A DNA stretch of 64,000 bases from Salegentibacter sp. (GTDB lineage: Bacteria > Bacteroidota > Bacteroidia > Flavobacteriales > Flavobacteriaceae): contig CP051246.1 of NCBI GenBank assembly GCA_017795085.1, positions 2,358,514-2,422,513 on the forward strand, in the 5' to 3' direction. Of this stretch, positions 45,812-54,068 are shown one piece after another (position 1 is the first letter of the stretch; each line of letters starts with the position of its first letter). A model generated the notes under the pieces. That model saw nothing but the letters and a program-made list of their open reading frames with translations. It was not told the DNA's origin and searched no databases. The position numbers were made by a program, and so were the translations under genes.

Positions 45812-46879
45812 TTACACCCCAATACTTTGCACCACTTCTTTTTTAGCTTCTTTCTTACTACCGTCAAATCCGTTTACGCCGCCAACAGTAGTATATTTAA
45901 GCACATATTTTTTATCGGGAAAAATACGCTGATAAGCACTCTGGCACATAATTGCCGCTTCGTGAAATCCAGAAAGGATTAATTTTAGTTTTCCTTTATA
46001 TGTATTTACATCCCCAATAGCATAAACTCCCGGAATATTGGTTTGATAATCATAGGAATTATCAACTTTAATCGCATTTTTCTCGATTTCAAGTCCCCAA
46101 TTTCCTATAGGACCCAACTTTGGTGAAAGTCCGAAAAGCGGGATAAAATGATCTATATCACGAAATTCTTCTCCTCGGGCTTCATCTTTATGTCGGATTA
46201 CCACTTGCTCAAGTTCATCTTCTCCGCGAAGGCCGACAACTTCGGCATTGGTAATCATCTCAATTTTGCCGAGTTTAGCCAATTCAGAAACCCGTTCCAC
46301 AGAATCCAAAGCCCCGCGGAATTCAGCTCTACGATGTACTAAAGCAACTTCTGAAGCCACATCGGCTAGGTAAATTGCCCAATCTAAAGCTGAATCACCT
46401 CCACCGGCTATCACCACTTTTTTATCGCGATAAACCTCCGGGTCTTTAATAAAATATGAAACCCCTTTATCTTCAAAATCGGTGATATTTTTAATCGGGG
46501 GTTTTCTGGGTTCAAAAGAACCTAAACCACCGGCAATAGCCACTACCGGAGCGTGATGTTTTGTACCTTTATTAGTCGTTACAATAAAAGTCCCATCATC
46601 TAGTTTTTCCAAAGTCTCAGCACGTTCCCCAAGAGTAAAGCCAGGTTCGAAAGGCTTGATTTGCTCCATTAAATTACCAACCAAATCGCCCGCCAAAATT
46701 TCCGGAAAAGCAGGAATATCATAAATTGGTTTTTTAGGATAGATTTCTGAACACTGCCCACCGGGTTGCGGCAAGGCATCTATCAAATGGGTTTTTAACT
46801 TTAACAAGCCCGCTTCAAAAACGGTAAATAAACCGGTTGGTCCTGCTCCAATTATTAAAATATCTGTTTTAATCATCAC
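45812..46879 (-). CDS. Ferredoxin--NADP+ reductase, thioredoxin-reductase-like type
   Basis: 355 residues with FAD motif ILIIGAGPTGLFTVFEAG and NADPH motif VVIAGGGDSALDWAIYLA. It lacks the redox CxxC of thioredoxin reductase, which is what marks the TrxR-like FNR group. DVNTYKGKLKLILSGFHEAAI is the C-terminal FAD block. As last gene of the siroheme/sulfite-reductase operon it plausibly supplies reduced ferredoxin for the six-electron reduction of sulfite. A YpdA-like disulfide reductase is the alternative. Confidence 0.85.
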   Translation of the reverse strand: MMIKTDILIIGAGPTGLFTVFEAGLLKLKTHLIDALPQPGGQCSEIYPKKPIYDIPAFPEILAGDLVGNLMEQIKPFEPGFTLGERAETLEKLDDGTFIVTTNKGTKHHAPVVAIAGGLGSFEPRKPPIKNITDFEDKGVSYFIKDPEVYRDKKVVIAGGGDSALDWAIYLADVASEVALVHRRAEFRGALDSVERVSELAKLGKIEMITNAEVVGLRGEDELEQVVIRHKDEARGEEFRDIDHFIPLFGLSPKLGPIGNWGLEIEKNAIKVDNSYDYQTNIPGVYAIGDVNTYKGKLKLILSGFHEAAIMCQSAYQRIFPDKKYVLKYTTVGGVNGFDGSKKEAKKEVVQSIGV

Positions 46880-47462
46880 TTTCTTTCTTTTGTATTAAGG
46901 ATTCGGTTACGGTATTTAATTGTTCAACTTTGGCTTCAAAATCGCCTTTTATCGTTTTTCTGTATTCGTTTAAATTCTCTACCATCTGGTTTACATTTTC
47001 AGGAATTACTTCCTCAAAAAACTGGCGTAAACGCTTGGCCGTGGTAGGCGATTTCCCGTTCGTGGAAATCGCGATTTTTACGTGGCCTTTATTTACAATC
47101 CCGCCCATATAAAAATCACATAATTCAGGGGTATCGGCAATATTGGCCAGTAAATACCGCTTTTTAGCGTGGCGGTGAACGCTCTTGTTCAATTTAGCAT
47201 CATTGGTAGCGGCAATAACCACATGGCGTTTTTTTAAAAATTTCTTTTTATACCTACTTTTAGTAAGTTTTACACCGTGCTTCTTGGCCAGTTCTTCGGT
47301 TTCCGGCAGAAACCATTTAGCTACCACTTCAACATTTGCATTCGGACTGGATTTCAATAAAAAATGTAGTTTTTCGTGACCTACATTTCCGCCACCGACC
47401 ACCAAAATATTAAGGTTATTTACCTTTAGAAAAACCGGGTATAACTCATTTCTTTCTTCCAT
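46869..47462 (-). CDS. Precorrin-2 dehydrogenase / sirohydrochlorin ferrochelatase (Met8p/CysG-N type)
   Basis: 197 residues. NAD-binding ILVVGGGNVGHEKLHFLL, IAATNDAKLNKSVHRHAKKR, and NGKSPTTAKRLRQFFEEVIP are those of the CysG N-terminal domain. With cobA it completes siroheme from uroporphyrinogen III. The start overlaps the cobA stop (TGATG) and the stop overlaps fnr by 11 nt. Confidence 0.93.
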   Translation of the reverse strand: MEERNELYPVFLKVNNLNILVVGGGNVGHEKLHFLLKSSPNANVEVVAKWFLPETEELAKKHGVKLTKSRYKKKFLKKRHVVIAATNDAKLNKSVHRHAKKRYLLANIADTPELCDFYMGGIVNKGHVKIAISTNGKSPTTAKRLRQFFEEVIPENVNQMVENLNEYRKTIKGDFEAKVEQLNTVTESLIQKKESDD

Positions 47463-48253
47463 CAGACCCCTAAGCCCCCAATGGGGGAATTTTTATATTC
47501 GTATCCCTTTATATTTTGAAAAACTTTTTCAAGTTTTCCGCTTTCCCGCACCACTTCGCCAATTACAATAATGGCCGGTGCGGTAAGTTTCTTTTCTGAA
47601 ACTACTTGTTCAATATTTTTAATAGTTCCAAAACCGGATTTCTCATTTGCCGTAGTTCCATTCTGAATAATGCCAACCGGGGTTTCTTTTTTTCCATTTT
47701 TACTAAAAACCTCAACAATTTCAGGCAATTTCCCCATTCCCATCAGGATAACCACCGTAGCGGTAGATTGTGCTGCTAAATCTACATCCCGGGAAAGTTT
47801 TTTTGCTGAAGTTGTTCCGGTAATTACCCAGAAACTTTCAGAAACCCCGCGTTGTGTCAAGGGAATTCCCACATTAGCCGGAACCGCAATTCCAGAAGTA
47901 ATTCCTGAAACCACTGCTGTTTCCAGTCCACGGGCTTTGGCATAATTAATTTCTTCTGAACCCCTGCCGAAGATAAAAGGATCGCCTCCTTTTAAACGCA
48001 CCACATGACCGCGCTCAACAGCATATTTTACAATAAGTTCATTGATTTCATCCTGCGAATATCGATGCTTATCTTTGCGTTTTCCCACAAAAATATGTTC
48101 GGCATCCGGCGCGTATTCTAACAATTCCCGGTTAATGAGCGCATCATAAAGTACCACTTTAGCCGATTTTAAGGCATTTAATGCTTTTATGGTGATCAAC
48201 TCCGGATCGCCGGGACCTGCCCCAACTACGCTCAACTTTGGTGAATTAAACAT
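47462..48253 (-). CDS. cobA: Uroporphyrinogen-III C-methyltransferase
   Basis: Start at 48253 is chosen because an unusually good AAAGGAGGT ribosome site precedes it and the protein then begins MFNSPKLSVVGAGPGDPELIT; an upstream in-frame ATG at 48280 would add nine residues. 263 residues. GGDPFIFGRGSEE and GIPLTQRGVSESF are the SUMT signatures. Uses two SAM to make precorrin-2 for siroheme. It overlaps the sulfite reductase stop by 8 nt. The last residues SPIGGLGV are encoded by a GC-rich palindrome of the DUF559-arm family, an unusual acquired tail. Confidence 0.95.
   Translation of the reverse strand: MFNSPKLSVVGAGPGDPELITIKALNALKSAKVVLYDALINRELLEYAPDAEHIFVGKRKDKHRYSQDEINELIVKYAVERGHVVRLKGGDPFIFGRGSEEINYAKARGLETAVVSGITSGIAVPANVGIPLTQRGVSESFWVITGTTSAKKLSRDVDLAAQSTATVVILMGMGKLPEIVEVFSKNGKKETPVGIIQNGTTANEKSGFGTIKNIEQVVSEKKLTAPAIIVIGEVVRESGKLEKVFQNIKGYEYKNSPIGGLGV
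47465..47489. repeat. Solitary palindromic arm of the DUF559-element family
   Basis: The complement reads TTCCCCCATTGGGGGCTTAG, the same pattern as the arms in metH. It forms the last codons of cobA and ends one base before the next start codon. Confidence 0.7.
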
Positions 48254-50339
48254 GCTGTACCTCCTTTGCCCTAAATGCATCTACTTTTTTCCAAAATGCC
48301 TGCGCATCTTCTATATATTTTTTTGCAAAAGCCTCTGTAGGCTCATTTTCATTTAATTGATAGGTGAATTCTTTAAAAGAAGTTCCTAAGTCAATTTTCC
48401 CACTCTCTACAAACAACTCATCAAATTGAGCAATTATGTCGGCTTGCGTATTGGTTTTCTTGTTTTCTGAAATCAAAATTGCCTTAGCCGAATTCACTAT
48501 TGAAGTATAGGCATGATATATACTATCTGCCCAGGCTTTTTTCCCAAAAGCATCCTTGGCATTATCAATTTTCTCCTCGCTCTCAAACAACAAGGTGGTT
48601 ATCAAATCTATCACCACTCCGGCACATTCGCCAACCCCAACAGCTTTCACATATGGCTTTTCGTGGCCCCAGTCTACAAAATCGTCTTCTACCAAATTGG
48701 AAGTGTCTGCCAGGTCTTTCAGCAAATCATAGAAATATGTTTTTTCCTGACGATCGTAATATTCAGAAAATTTTTCATTTTTCTGAGCCTGGGCTTCATA
48801 ATCATCTAACAACACCCGTAAAGCTTGCGGACCTCTTTTACTCGGAATCTTAACCACTTTATCGGCAAACCGACCCTGGCCGTCTCCTAAAACGCCACCA
48901 CCAAGCAAGACCTGAAGTGCCGGTGCCACTGCTTTACCAGATTTAATAGACATACCCTGAAAACCGATTTCAGCCATATTGTGTTGTCCACAGGCATTCA
49001 TACAACCGCTAATTTTTATGGTAATGTCTTTTCCGTTTACAAATTGCGGATATTCTTCTTTTAAAACATCTTCCAACACATCGGCAATTCCCATACTACT
49101 GGCAATACCCAAATTACAGGTATCGGTACCCGGGCAGGCTGTAATATCAACGGTTTTGTTATAGCCGGTTTCTGCTAGACCTAAATTTTTAAGTTCCGCA
49201 TAGAAAAATGGCAACAATTCTCCCCGAACGTGACGAACAAGAATATCCTGGCGCAAAGTAAAACGAAGCTCGTTACCAGCATAATTTCTGATTAAATCGC
49301 CTAATTTCCTTGCAGTATCGCTGTAAAAATCACCTAAAGGCACCCGGATCCCCACCGAGTACAAACCTTTTTGTTTTTGAGCCTGAACATTGGTATTTTT
49401 CCAAGTTTCAAAATGTTGTTCATCTTCGATTTCCACCTGGGGAATTTCAACTTCTTTCAAAGGTGGTTCAGCTTCAAAACGATCGATTTCAAAAGCCGGA
49501 CGGTTTTGTGAAAGTGCGGTTTGTTGCTCGGCAACAAGTTCCATAAAAGCATCTTTTCCAATATCTTTTACAAGATATTTCATACGGGCTTTCATACGCT
49601 TTTTACGCTCTCCATGGCGATCAAACACTCGTAAAACACCTTCAATTAACGGAATTAATTCATCTACCGGAAGAAAATCGTAAAGTTCATCTGCGTGTCT
49701 TGGTTGGGATCCAAGCCCTCCGCCCAACATTACTTTAAATCCTCGTTTACCGTCTTTTACCTTTGCAATAAAACCAAGATCGTGGATATAACTTAACGCG
49801 GTATCCTCTTCAGAAGAAGAAAACGAAATTTTAAATTTTCGACCCATTTCCTGGCAAATCGGATTCCGAAGGAAAAACTGAAACGTAGCATGGGCATAAG
49901 CAGTTACATCAAAAGGTTCTTTTGGATCTACCCCAGCATTTGGTGATGCTGTAACATTCCTAACAGTATTTCCGCAAGCTTCCCTTAAGGTAATATCATC
50001 TTTTTCAAGCTGCGACCAGAGTTCGGGAGTGCGATCCAGGCTTACGTGGTGAATTTGTATATCCTGGCGGGTTGTAATATGCAACCTCCCGGTAGAATAT
50101 TCATCAGAAACTGCAGCAACCCTGTATAATTGCTCTGAAGTCACCCTTCCATATGGTAGTTTTATACGAACCATTTGCACCCCGGGCTGGCGCTGGCCAT
50201 AAACCCCACGGGCAAGTCGTAAACTCCTGAAGCGTTCTTCATCTGCCTTTCCTTCCCTAAAAAGCCTTATTTTCTTTTCAAGGTCTATAATATCCTTTTC
50301 AACAACAGGATTTTCAATTTCGGTTCTAAAACTTTGCAT
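48246..50339 (-). CDS. Ferredoxin-type sulfite (nitrite/sulfite) reductase fused to a HEPN-like domain
   Basis: 697 residues. Two repeated reductase halves; siroheme-4Fe4S Cys ligands in ACPGTDTCNLG and SGCMNACGQHN; GRLHITTRQDIQIHHV and ELRFTLRQDILVRHV are the paired substrate-side motifs. After about residue 570 an extra helical segment (ECAGVVIDLITTLLFESEEKID, WADSIYHAYTSIVNSAKAILI) follows, resembling a HEPN domain. It reduces sulfite to sulfide for O-acetylhomoserine sulfhydrylation; genes for siroheme and ferredoxin reduction follow. A leader peptide and terminator precede it. Nitrite activity cannot be excluded but cysH next door argues for sulfite. Confidence 0.92.
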   Translation of the reverse strand: MQSFRTEIENPVVEKDIIDLEKKIRLFREGKADEERFRSLRLARGVYGQRQPGVQMVRIKLPYGRVTSEQLYRVAAVSDEYSTGRLHITTRQDIQIHHVSLDRTPELWSQLEKDDITLREACGNTVRNVTASPNAGVDPKEPFDVTAYAHATFQFFLRNPICQEMGRKFKISFSSSEEDTALSYIHDLGFIAKVKDGKRGFKVMLGGGLGSQPRHADELYDFLPVDELIPLIEGVLRVFDRHGERKKRMKARMKYLVKDIGKDAFMELVAEQQTALSQNRPAFEIDRFEAEPPLKEVEIPQVEIEDEQHFETWKNTNVQAQKQKGLYSVGIRVPLGDFYSDTARKLGDLIRNYAGNELRFTLRQDILVRHVRGELLPFFYAELKNLGLAETGYNKTVDITACPGTDTCNLGIASSMGIADVLEDVLKEEYPQFVNGKDITIKISGCMNACGQHNMAEIGFQGMSIKSGKAVAPALQVLLGGGVLGDGQGRFADKVVKIPSKRGPQALRVLLDDYEAQAQKNEKFSEYYDRQEKTYFYDLLKDLADTSNLVEDDFVDWGHEKPYVKAVGVGECAGVVIDLITTLLFESEEKIDNAKDAFGKKAWADSIYHAYTSIVNSAKAILISENKKTNTQADIIAQFDELFVESGKIDLGTSFKEFTYQLNENEPTEAFAKKYIEDAQAFWKKVDAFRAKEVQHV

Positions 50340-50359
50340 AATCTATAATTTTTAATGAC

Positions 50360-50372
50360 GCCCTAGCAGGGC
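50360..50372 (-). promoter_or_regulatory. Small hairpin in the sulfite reductase mRNA leader
   Basis: GCCCT-AGC-AGGGC, 5-bp stem, 20 nt before the start codon and after the attenuator terminator. Role unknown. Confidence 0.4.
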
Positions 50373-50381
50373 ATAAATAAA

Positions 50382-50420
50382 AAAGTCCTTTTTCTTAGTG
50401 TTTTCACTTAAAAGGACTTT
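50382..50420 (-). terminator. Attenuator terminator before the sulfite reductase gene
   Basis: Minus-strand stem AAAGTCCTTTT / AAAAGGACTTT with an inner AGTG/CACT pair and T-rich tail. The leader ORF end CACTTAAGA (50463-50455) can pair over 9 bp, one G-U, with TTTTAAGTG (50413-50405) in the terminator 5' arm, making a competing antiterminator. Confidence 0.85.
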
Positions 50421-50456
50421 CTATAATTTCTTTACTTTTTTTTATAAAAAGACATC

Positions 50457-50525
50457 TTAAGTGTAAGGGCTTGTGCACATACACATTTCCATTTGTTGCA
50501 TTTTATTTTTTAGCATAGATTTCAT
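50457..50525 (-). CDS. Met/Cys leader peptide (attenuator ORF of sulfite reductase operon)
   Basis: 22 codons plus TAA, beginning 16 nt after the cysH stop. The peptide reads MKSMLKNKMQ then QMEMCMCTSPYT: six Met and two Cys, with M-E-M-C-M-C in a row (codons 50492-50475). A TGA lies in frame three codons upstream, so the start is well defined. The codons sit 12-20 nt before the antiterminator strand, the spacing needed for a stalled ribosome to leave it free. Loss of Met or Cys charging should then allow read-through into the sulfite reductase, siroheme and ferredoxin reductase genes. Confidence 0.8.
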   Translation of the reverse strand: MKSMLKNKMQQMEMCMCTSPYT

Positions 50526-50540
50526 AGAAAATCAATTCAA

Positions 50541-51179
50541 TTAAGCGTGAAGCCCACATTCACGGTTTTCCAATACTTTGGTTGGATCAAAATATTTAAA
50601 TTCATTTGGTAAATTATTTTCTTCCAAATACGCATCCAATTTTTCATCACTCCAGTGATAAAACGGACTAACTTTTAAAAGCCCATCTTTACTGTAGCTC
50701 AAAATATCAATACTATCTCTAAAAGCTGTTTGCCCTTTACGCAAATTGGTAAACCAAACATCAGGATTTTGTTGGCGCATAGCTCGCTGGAAAGGTTCAA
50801 GTTTTACCTGACGGGTAAACTCATCATGTTGCGGACTATTGACTTCCGGAATCCCACCAAACAACGCATCACGATAGGCTGCGGTTTGTTTTGGCGTATA
50901 CAATTTCACATTAAGATCAAGTATTTCAATTACTTCCCTGGCGTGCTTATAGGTTTGCGGGGTATTATAGCCCGTATCACACCACACCACTTTAATTGCT
51001 GATTCAACTTTAGAAACCGCATGTAAAATTGCTACTTCATAAGGTCTGAAATTTGTTGTAATCACAGGCCTGTCGCTGTTAAAAATCACCCACTGGATGA
51101 TTTCAGCAGGGCTTATGCCCTTTAACTGTTGGTTGAGTATTTGCAACTCTTTTTCTGTGTACCTTTTCATAATTATCAC
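50541..51179 (-). CDS. cysH: Phosphoadenosine phosphosulfate (PAPS/APS) reductase
   Basis: 212 residues. PP-loop-like fold with TTNFRPYEVAILHAV, VVWCDTGYNTPQTY, WFTNLRKGQTAFRDS and the redox-active C-terminal motif ENRECGLHA. The extra CC...CxxC pairs that bind 4Fe-4S in APS reductases are missing, so a thioredoxin-dependent PAPS reductase is more likely. An internal Met at 51170 is the alternative start. It has its own promoter and operator-like repeat. Sulfate adenylyltransferase genes are not in the window. Confidence 0.93.
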   Translation of the reverse strand: MIIMKRYTEKELQILNQQLKGISPAEIIQWVIFNSDRPVITTNFRPYEVAILHAVSKVESAIKVVWCDTGYNTPQTYKHAREVIEILDLNVKLYTPKQTAAYRDALFGGIPEVNSPQHDEFTRQVKLEPFQRAMRQQNPDVWFTNLRKGQTAFRDSIDILSYSKDGLLKVSPFYHWSDEKLDAYLEENNLPNEFKYFDPTKVLENRECGLHA

Positions 51180-51196
51180 CTTTCCTAAACAAATTT

Positions 51197-51259
51197 TAAC
51201 CTACTCAAATCATTAAATCATATTCCCCTATCGGGTTAGTAGGTTATTAAACAAAAGTA
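51197..51259 (-). promoter_or_regulatory. cysH promoter with inverted repeat, candidate Rrf2 site or 5'-UTR structure
   Basis: Minus-strand -7 box TACTTTTG (51259-51252) with TTGG 19 nt upstream. The predicted transcript begins at TAACCTACT (51246-51238), which is inverted at 51205-51197 as AGTAGGTTA; between them lies CCCGATAGGG. As DNA this could be an operator overlapping the start point, as RNA a 9-bp stem. Confidence 0.5.
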
Positions 51260-51300
51260 AACTACATTCTCTTATTAACCAAGCCTTAGCTGGCTAAATT

Positions 51301-51732
51301 TTAATTTTTAACATTTTCTATAGGCCCGGCCAAATCGGCTAAAGTATTTTTCCCTAAAACCTTTAGTGTACTGTCCCTCACTTGAATCATTAAAGCGTGA
51401 ACCGAGCAAGCTTCTTCATCAGGACAGTCATCACATTTTTCATAGTAATTCAGGCTCACGCAAGGCACCATGGCGATTGGGCCTTCCAATACCCGAATTA
51501 CGGCTGTCATTTTTATATCTTCCGGCTCACGAATTAAATAATAACCGCCACCTTTTCCTTTTTTTGAACCTAAAAACCCGTTTTTTCTAAGGGTTAATAA
51601 AATACTCTCAAGAAATTTTTGAGAGATATTTTCACTTTTTGAAATTTCTCCGGTTTGTACCGGTTTCCGATTTGGTTTTTTAGCGATATACGCCAGGGCT
51701 TTAATCCCGTATTTTGTCTTTTTTGAAAGCAT
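51301..51732 (-). CDS. Rrf2-family transcriptional regulator
   Basis: Start at 51732 chosen: it gives MLSKKTKYGIKALAYIA, the family N terminus; the frame is open to 51810 but that extension has no family similarity. 143 residues. Winged helix with recognition helix ISQKFLESILLTLRKNGFL and wing GKGGGYYL. Three cysteines in CVSLNYYEKCDDC, plus one in EEACSVH, lie in the sensor region, so an iron-sulfur cluster or a cysteine-metabolite signal is possible. Placed between the methionine genes and cysH, it is a likely CymR/IscR-like regulator of sulfur assimilation; this is inference. Confidence 0.9.
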   Translation of the reverse strand: MLSKKTKYGIKALAYIAKKPNRKPVQTGEISKSENISQKFLESILLTLRKNGFLGSKKGKGGGYYLIREPEDIKMTAVIRVLEGPIAMVPCVSLNYYEKCDDCPDEEACSVHALMIQVRDSTLKVLGKNTLADLAGPIENVKN

Positions 51733-51809
51733 AGTACGAAGATAATCAATATAATTTTTCCAGATAAAATCAGGAAAAAAGCGGGTATTATTTGTTATCG
51801 CTAAATTCA

Positions 51810-52976
51810 TTACTTAACCGCCGCCAGCGCTTGTTTCAAATCGTTAATCACATCTTCAACATGTTCAAGCCCAACAGAAACCCTCACCAGACCGGGAGTA
51901 ATCCCGGCTTCCAAACGATCTTCTTCACTTAACCGGCTATGCGTGGTTGAAGCCGGGTGTGTTACAATACTTCGGGTATCGCCTAAATTAGCTGAACGGG
52001 AACAAAGTTCGATAGCATCTAAAAACTTACGTCCGGCTTCAATCCCTCCTTTAATTTCAAAAGAAACGATATTCCCCCCTTTTTTCATCTGCTTTTTGGC
52101 TATTTCATACTGCGGATGCGATTTTAGGAACGGGTAACGCACATTTTCAGCATTAGGCTCACCTTCTAAAAATTCAGCTACTTTTTCTGCATTTTCGCAA
52201 TGTTTATCTAACCTAACCGGCAAAGTTTCCAGGCTTTTTGAAAGTACCCAGGCATTAAACGGCGACAAAGCAGGGCCTGTGTTCCTTGAGAACAGGTAGA
52301 TTTCCCTAATTAGTTCAGGATCTCCAACTGTCACACCGCCCAGGACCCTGCCCTGCCCGTCTATCATTTTTGTAGCAGAATGAATCACTAATTGCGTCCC
52401 AAATTTTATTGGATTTTGTAACCAGGGGGTGGCAAAGCAATTATCTATAATTAAAATCAGATTATGCTTTTTGGCTACTTTTCCTAAAAATTCCAAATCG
52501 AGTACTTCAACGCCGGGATTGGTAGGCGTTTCAGCAAAAATTATTTTAGTTTCCGGTTTAATAAGGCTTTCAATATCTTCAACATCAGTAACATTAAAAT
52601 AACTGTGTGAAATATTCCACTTCGGAAAATATTTGGTAAACAAACTGTGAGTAGAGCCAAACACTGCCCGCGCCGAAATAACATGGTCACCACTATTGAG
52701 TAAAGCTGCCAGTGTAGAAAAAACCGCCGACATTCCGGTAGCAAAAGCATAACCGGCTTCAGCACCTTCCATTTTTGCTATTTTCTCTACAAATTCAGAA
52801 GTATTGGGGTTGGTAAAACGGCTGTAAATATTACGGTCTTTTTCTTCAGAAAATGATGCCCTCATATCTTCTGCATCCTCAAAAATATAACTTGAGGTAA
52901 GATAGAGTGGCGTAGAGTGCTCTAAATACTGGCTCCGCTCGGTTTGGGTTCGTATAGCTTCGGTTTCAAAATGCAT
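51810..52976 (-). CDS. Trans-sulfuration PLP enzyme, O-succinylhomoserine sulfhydrylase (MetZ)-like
   Basis: 388 residues, Cys/Met metabolism PLP family. YSRFTNPNTSEF, EGAEAGYAFATGMSAV, PLP Lys in HSATKMIDGQGRVLGG, and LGDTRSIVTHPASTTHSRL at the C terminus. The GQGRVLGG variant is typical of MetZ proteins. It forms homocysteine from activated homoserine and sulfide, or acts as cystathionine synthase. It lies 21 nt after hom. Three members of this family occur in the window. Confidence 0.88.
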   Translation of the reverse strand: MHFETEAIRTQTERSQYLEHSTPLYLTSSYIFEDAEDMRASFSEEKDRNIYSRFTNPNTSEFVEKIAKMEGAEAGYAFATGMSAVFSTLAALLNSGDHVISARAVFGSTHSLFTKYFPKWNISHSYFNVTDVEDIESLIKPETKIIFAETPTNPGVEVLDLEFLGKVAKKHNLILIIDNCFATPWLQNPIKFGTQLVIHSATKMIDGQGRVLGGVTVGDPELIREIYLFSRNTGPALSPFNAWVLSKSLETLPVRLDKHCENAEKVAEFLEGEPNAENVRYPFLKSHPQYEIAKKQMKKGGNIVSFEIKGGIEAGRKFLDAIELCSRSANLGDTRSIVTHPASTTHSRLSEEDRLEAGITPGLVRVSVGLEHVEDVINDLKQALAAVK

Positions 52977-52997
52977 ATTATTGTTGGTTTTGGTCTT

Positions 52998-54068
52998 CTA
53001 ATTCAATCGTTGTGTGAGTTTAAGCACATCGCTTACTACTCCTCGGGCGGTAACCGCGGCACCGGCACCGGCACCCTGTATTACCAGCGGCTGATCTCCA
53101 TAGGATTCCGTATAAATTTCAAAAATATTATCGGCACCTTTAATCTGCCCCAGGGCTGTACTGCCGGGTTCTGAAATAAGCTTGGCCTCCAGGCTGGCTT
53201 TTTCTACTTCTATTTCCCCCACATATCGTAAAACATGTTTTTCTTGTTGTTCAGTTTTATGACGAATAAAAATCTCATCTAATTCCGAAAGTCGTTGTTG
53301 AAATTCTTCTGCGGTAGTCTCTCCGTTCAGTTTTTCCGGAATCAGGGATTGGATTTTAACTTCCGCGAATTCTTTTTCCAACTGAAGCTCTCTGGCCAAA
53401 ATTAAAAGTTTCCTGGCCACATCATTTCCTGAAAGATCTTCACGTGCATCGGGTTCGGTATAGCCTAAGCGACCGGCTTTGCGTAAAACTTCAGAAAAAC
53501 GCTCATCACTTTCTGAAAATGTATTAAAAATAAAGCTCAACGAACCCGAGAAAACCCCTCGGATTTTAGTAATTTTCTCTCCGGCCAGATGCAAACCTTT
53601 TACAGTTTCAACAATTGGTAAACCTGCACCCACATTGGTTTCATAATAAAAGAATTTTTGATGGTAATCGAGCTCATTTCGCAAATCCTTATAGAAATCT
53701 GAAGAAAGTGTATTGGCTACTTTATTTGCAGCAACCAAGTTAAAACCGTTTTGCACCAACCTGATATAGCAGTCTACAAAAGCTTTACTGGCAGTAGCAT
53801 CTACGGCAATTAAATGCTCATAATCGTGATTTTTTGTGAAATCAAGTACATCTTCCAGCTTGTAATTTTTAGCCGAGTTTTTGAATTCAGTTTCCCAGGT
53901 TTCTGAAATTCCTTCAGCTTCAAAAAGGGCTTTTGATGAATTTGCCACCACAGGAATATTCAACTCTATTCCCTGTTTCCTCCATTGTGGTTTTGCTTTT
54001 AACAATTGGGTAATAAGCGTCTTTCCAACATTACCAATTCCGAACAAGACTAGATTCACTCTTTTCAT
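52998..54068 (-). CDS. hom: Homoserine dehydrogenase
   Basis: 356 residues, no aspartokinase or ACT domain. NAD(P) motif LVLFGIGNVGKTL, VAANKVANTLSSDF, YYETNVGAGLPIVETVKGL and GVFSGSLSFIFNTF, with Lys/Glu/Asp catalytic residues in the usual places. Reduces aspartate semialdehyde to homoserine. It starts inside the metX gene, overlapping by 38 nt in another frame, so translation is probably coupled. Confidence 0.94.
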   Translation of the reverse strand: MKRVNLVLFGIGNVGKTLITQLLKAKPQWRKQGIELNIPVVANSSKALFEAEGISETWETEFKNSAKNYKLEDVLDFTKNHDYEHLIAVDATASKAFVDCYIRLVQNGFNLVAANKVANTLSSDFYKDLRNELDYHQKFFYYETNVGAGLPIVETVKGLHLAGEKITKIRGVFSGSLSFIFNTFSESDERFSEVLRKAGRLGYTEPDAREDLSGNDVARKLLILARELQLEKEFAEVKIQSLIPEKLNGETTAEEFQQRLSELDEIFIRHKTEQQEKHVLRYVGEIEVEKASLEAKLISEPGSTALGQIKGADNIFEIYTESYGDQPLVIQGAGAGAAVTARGVVSDVLKLTQRLN

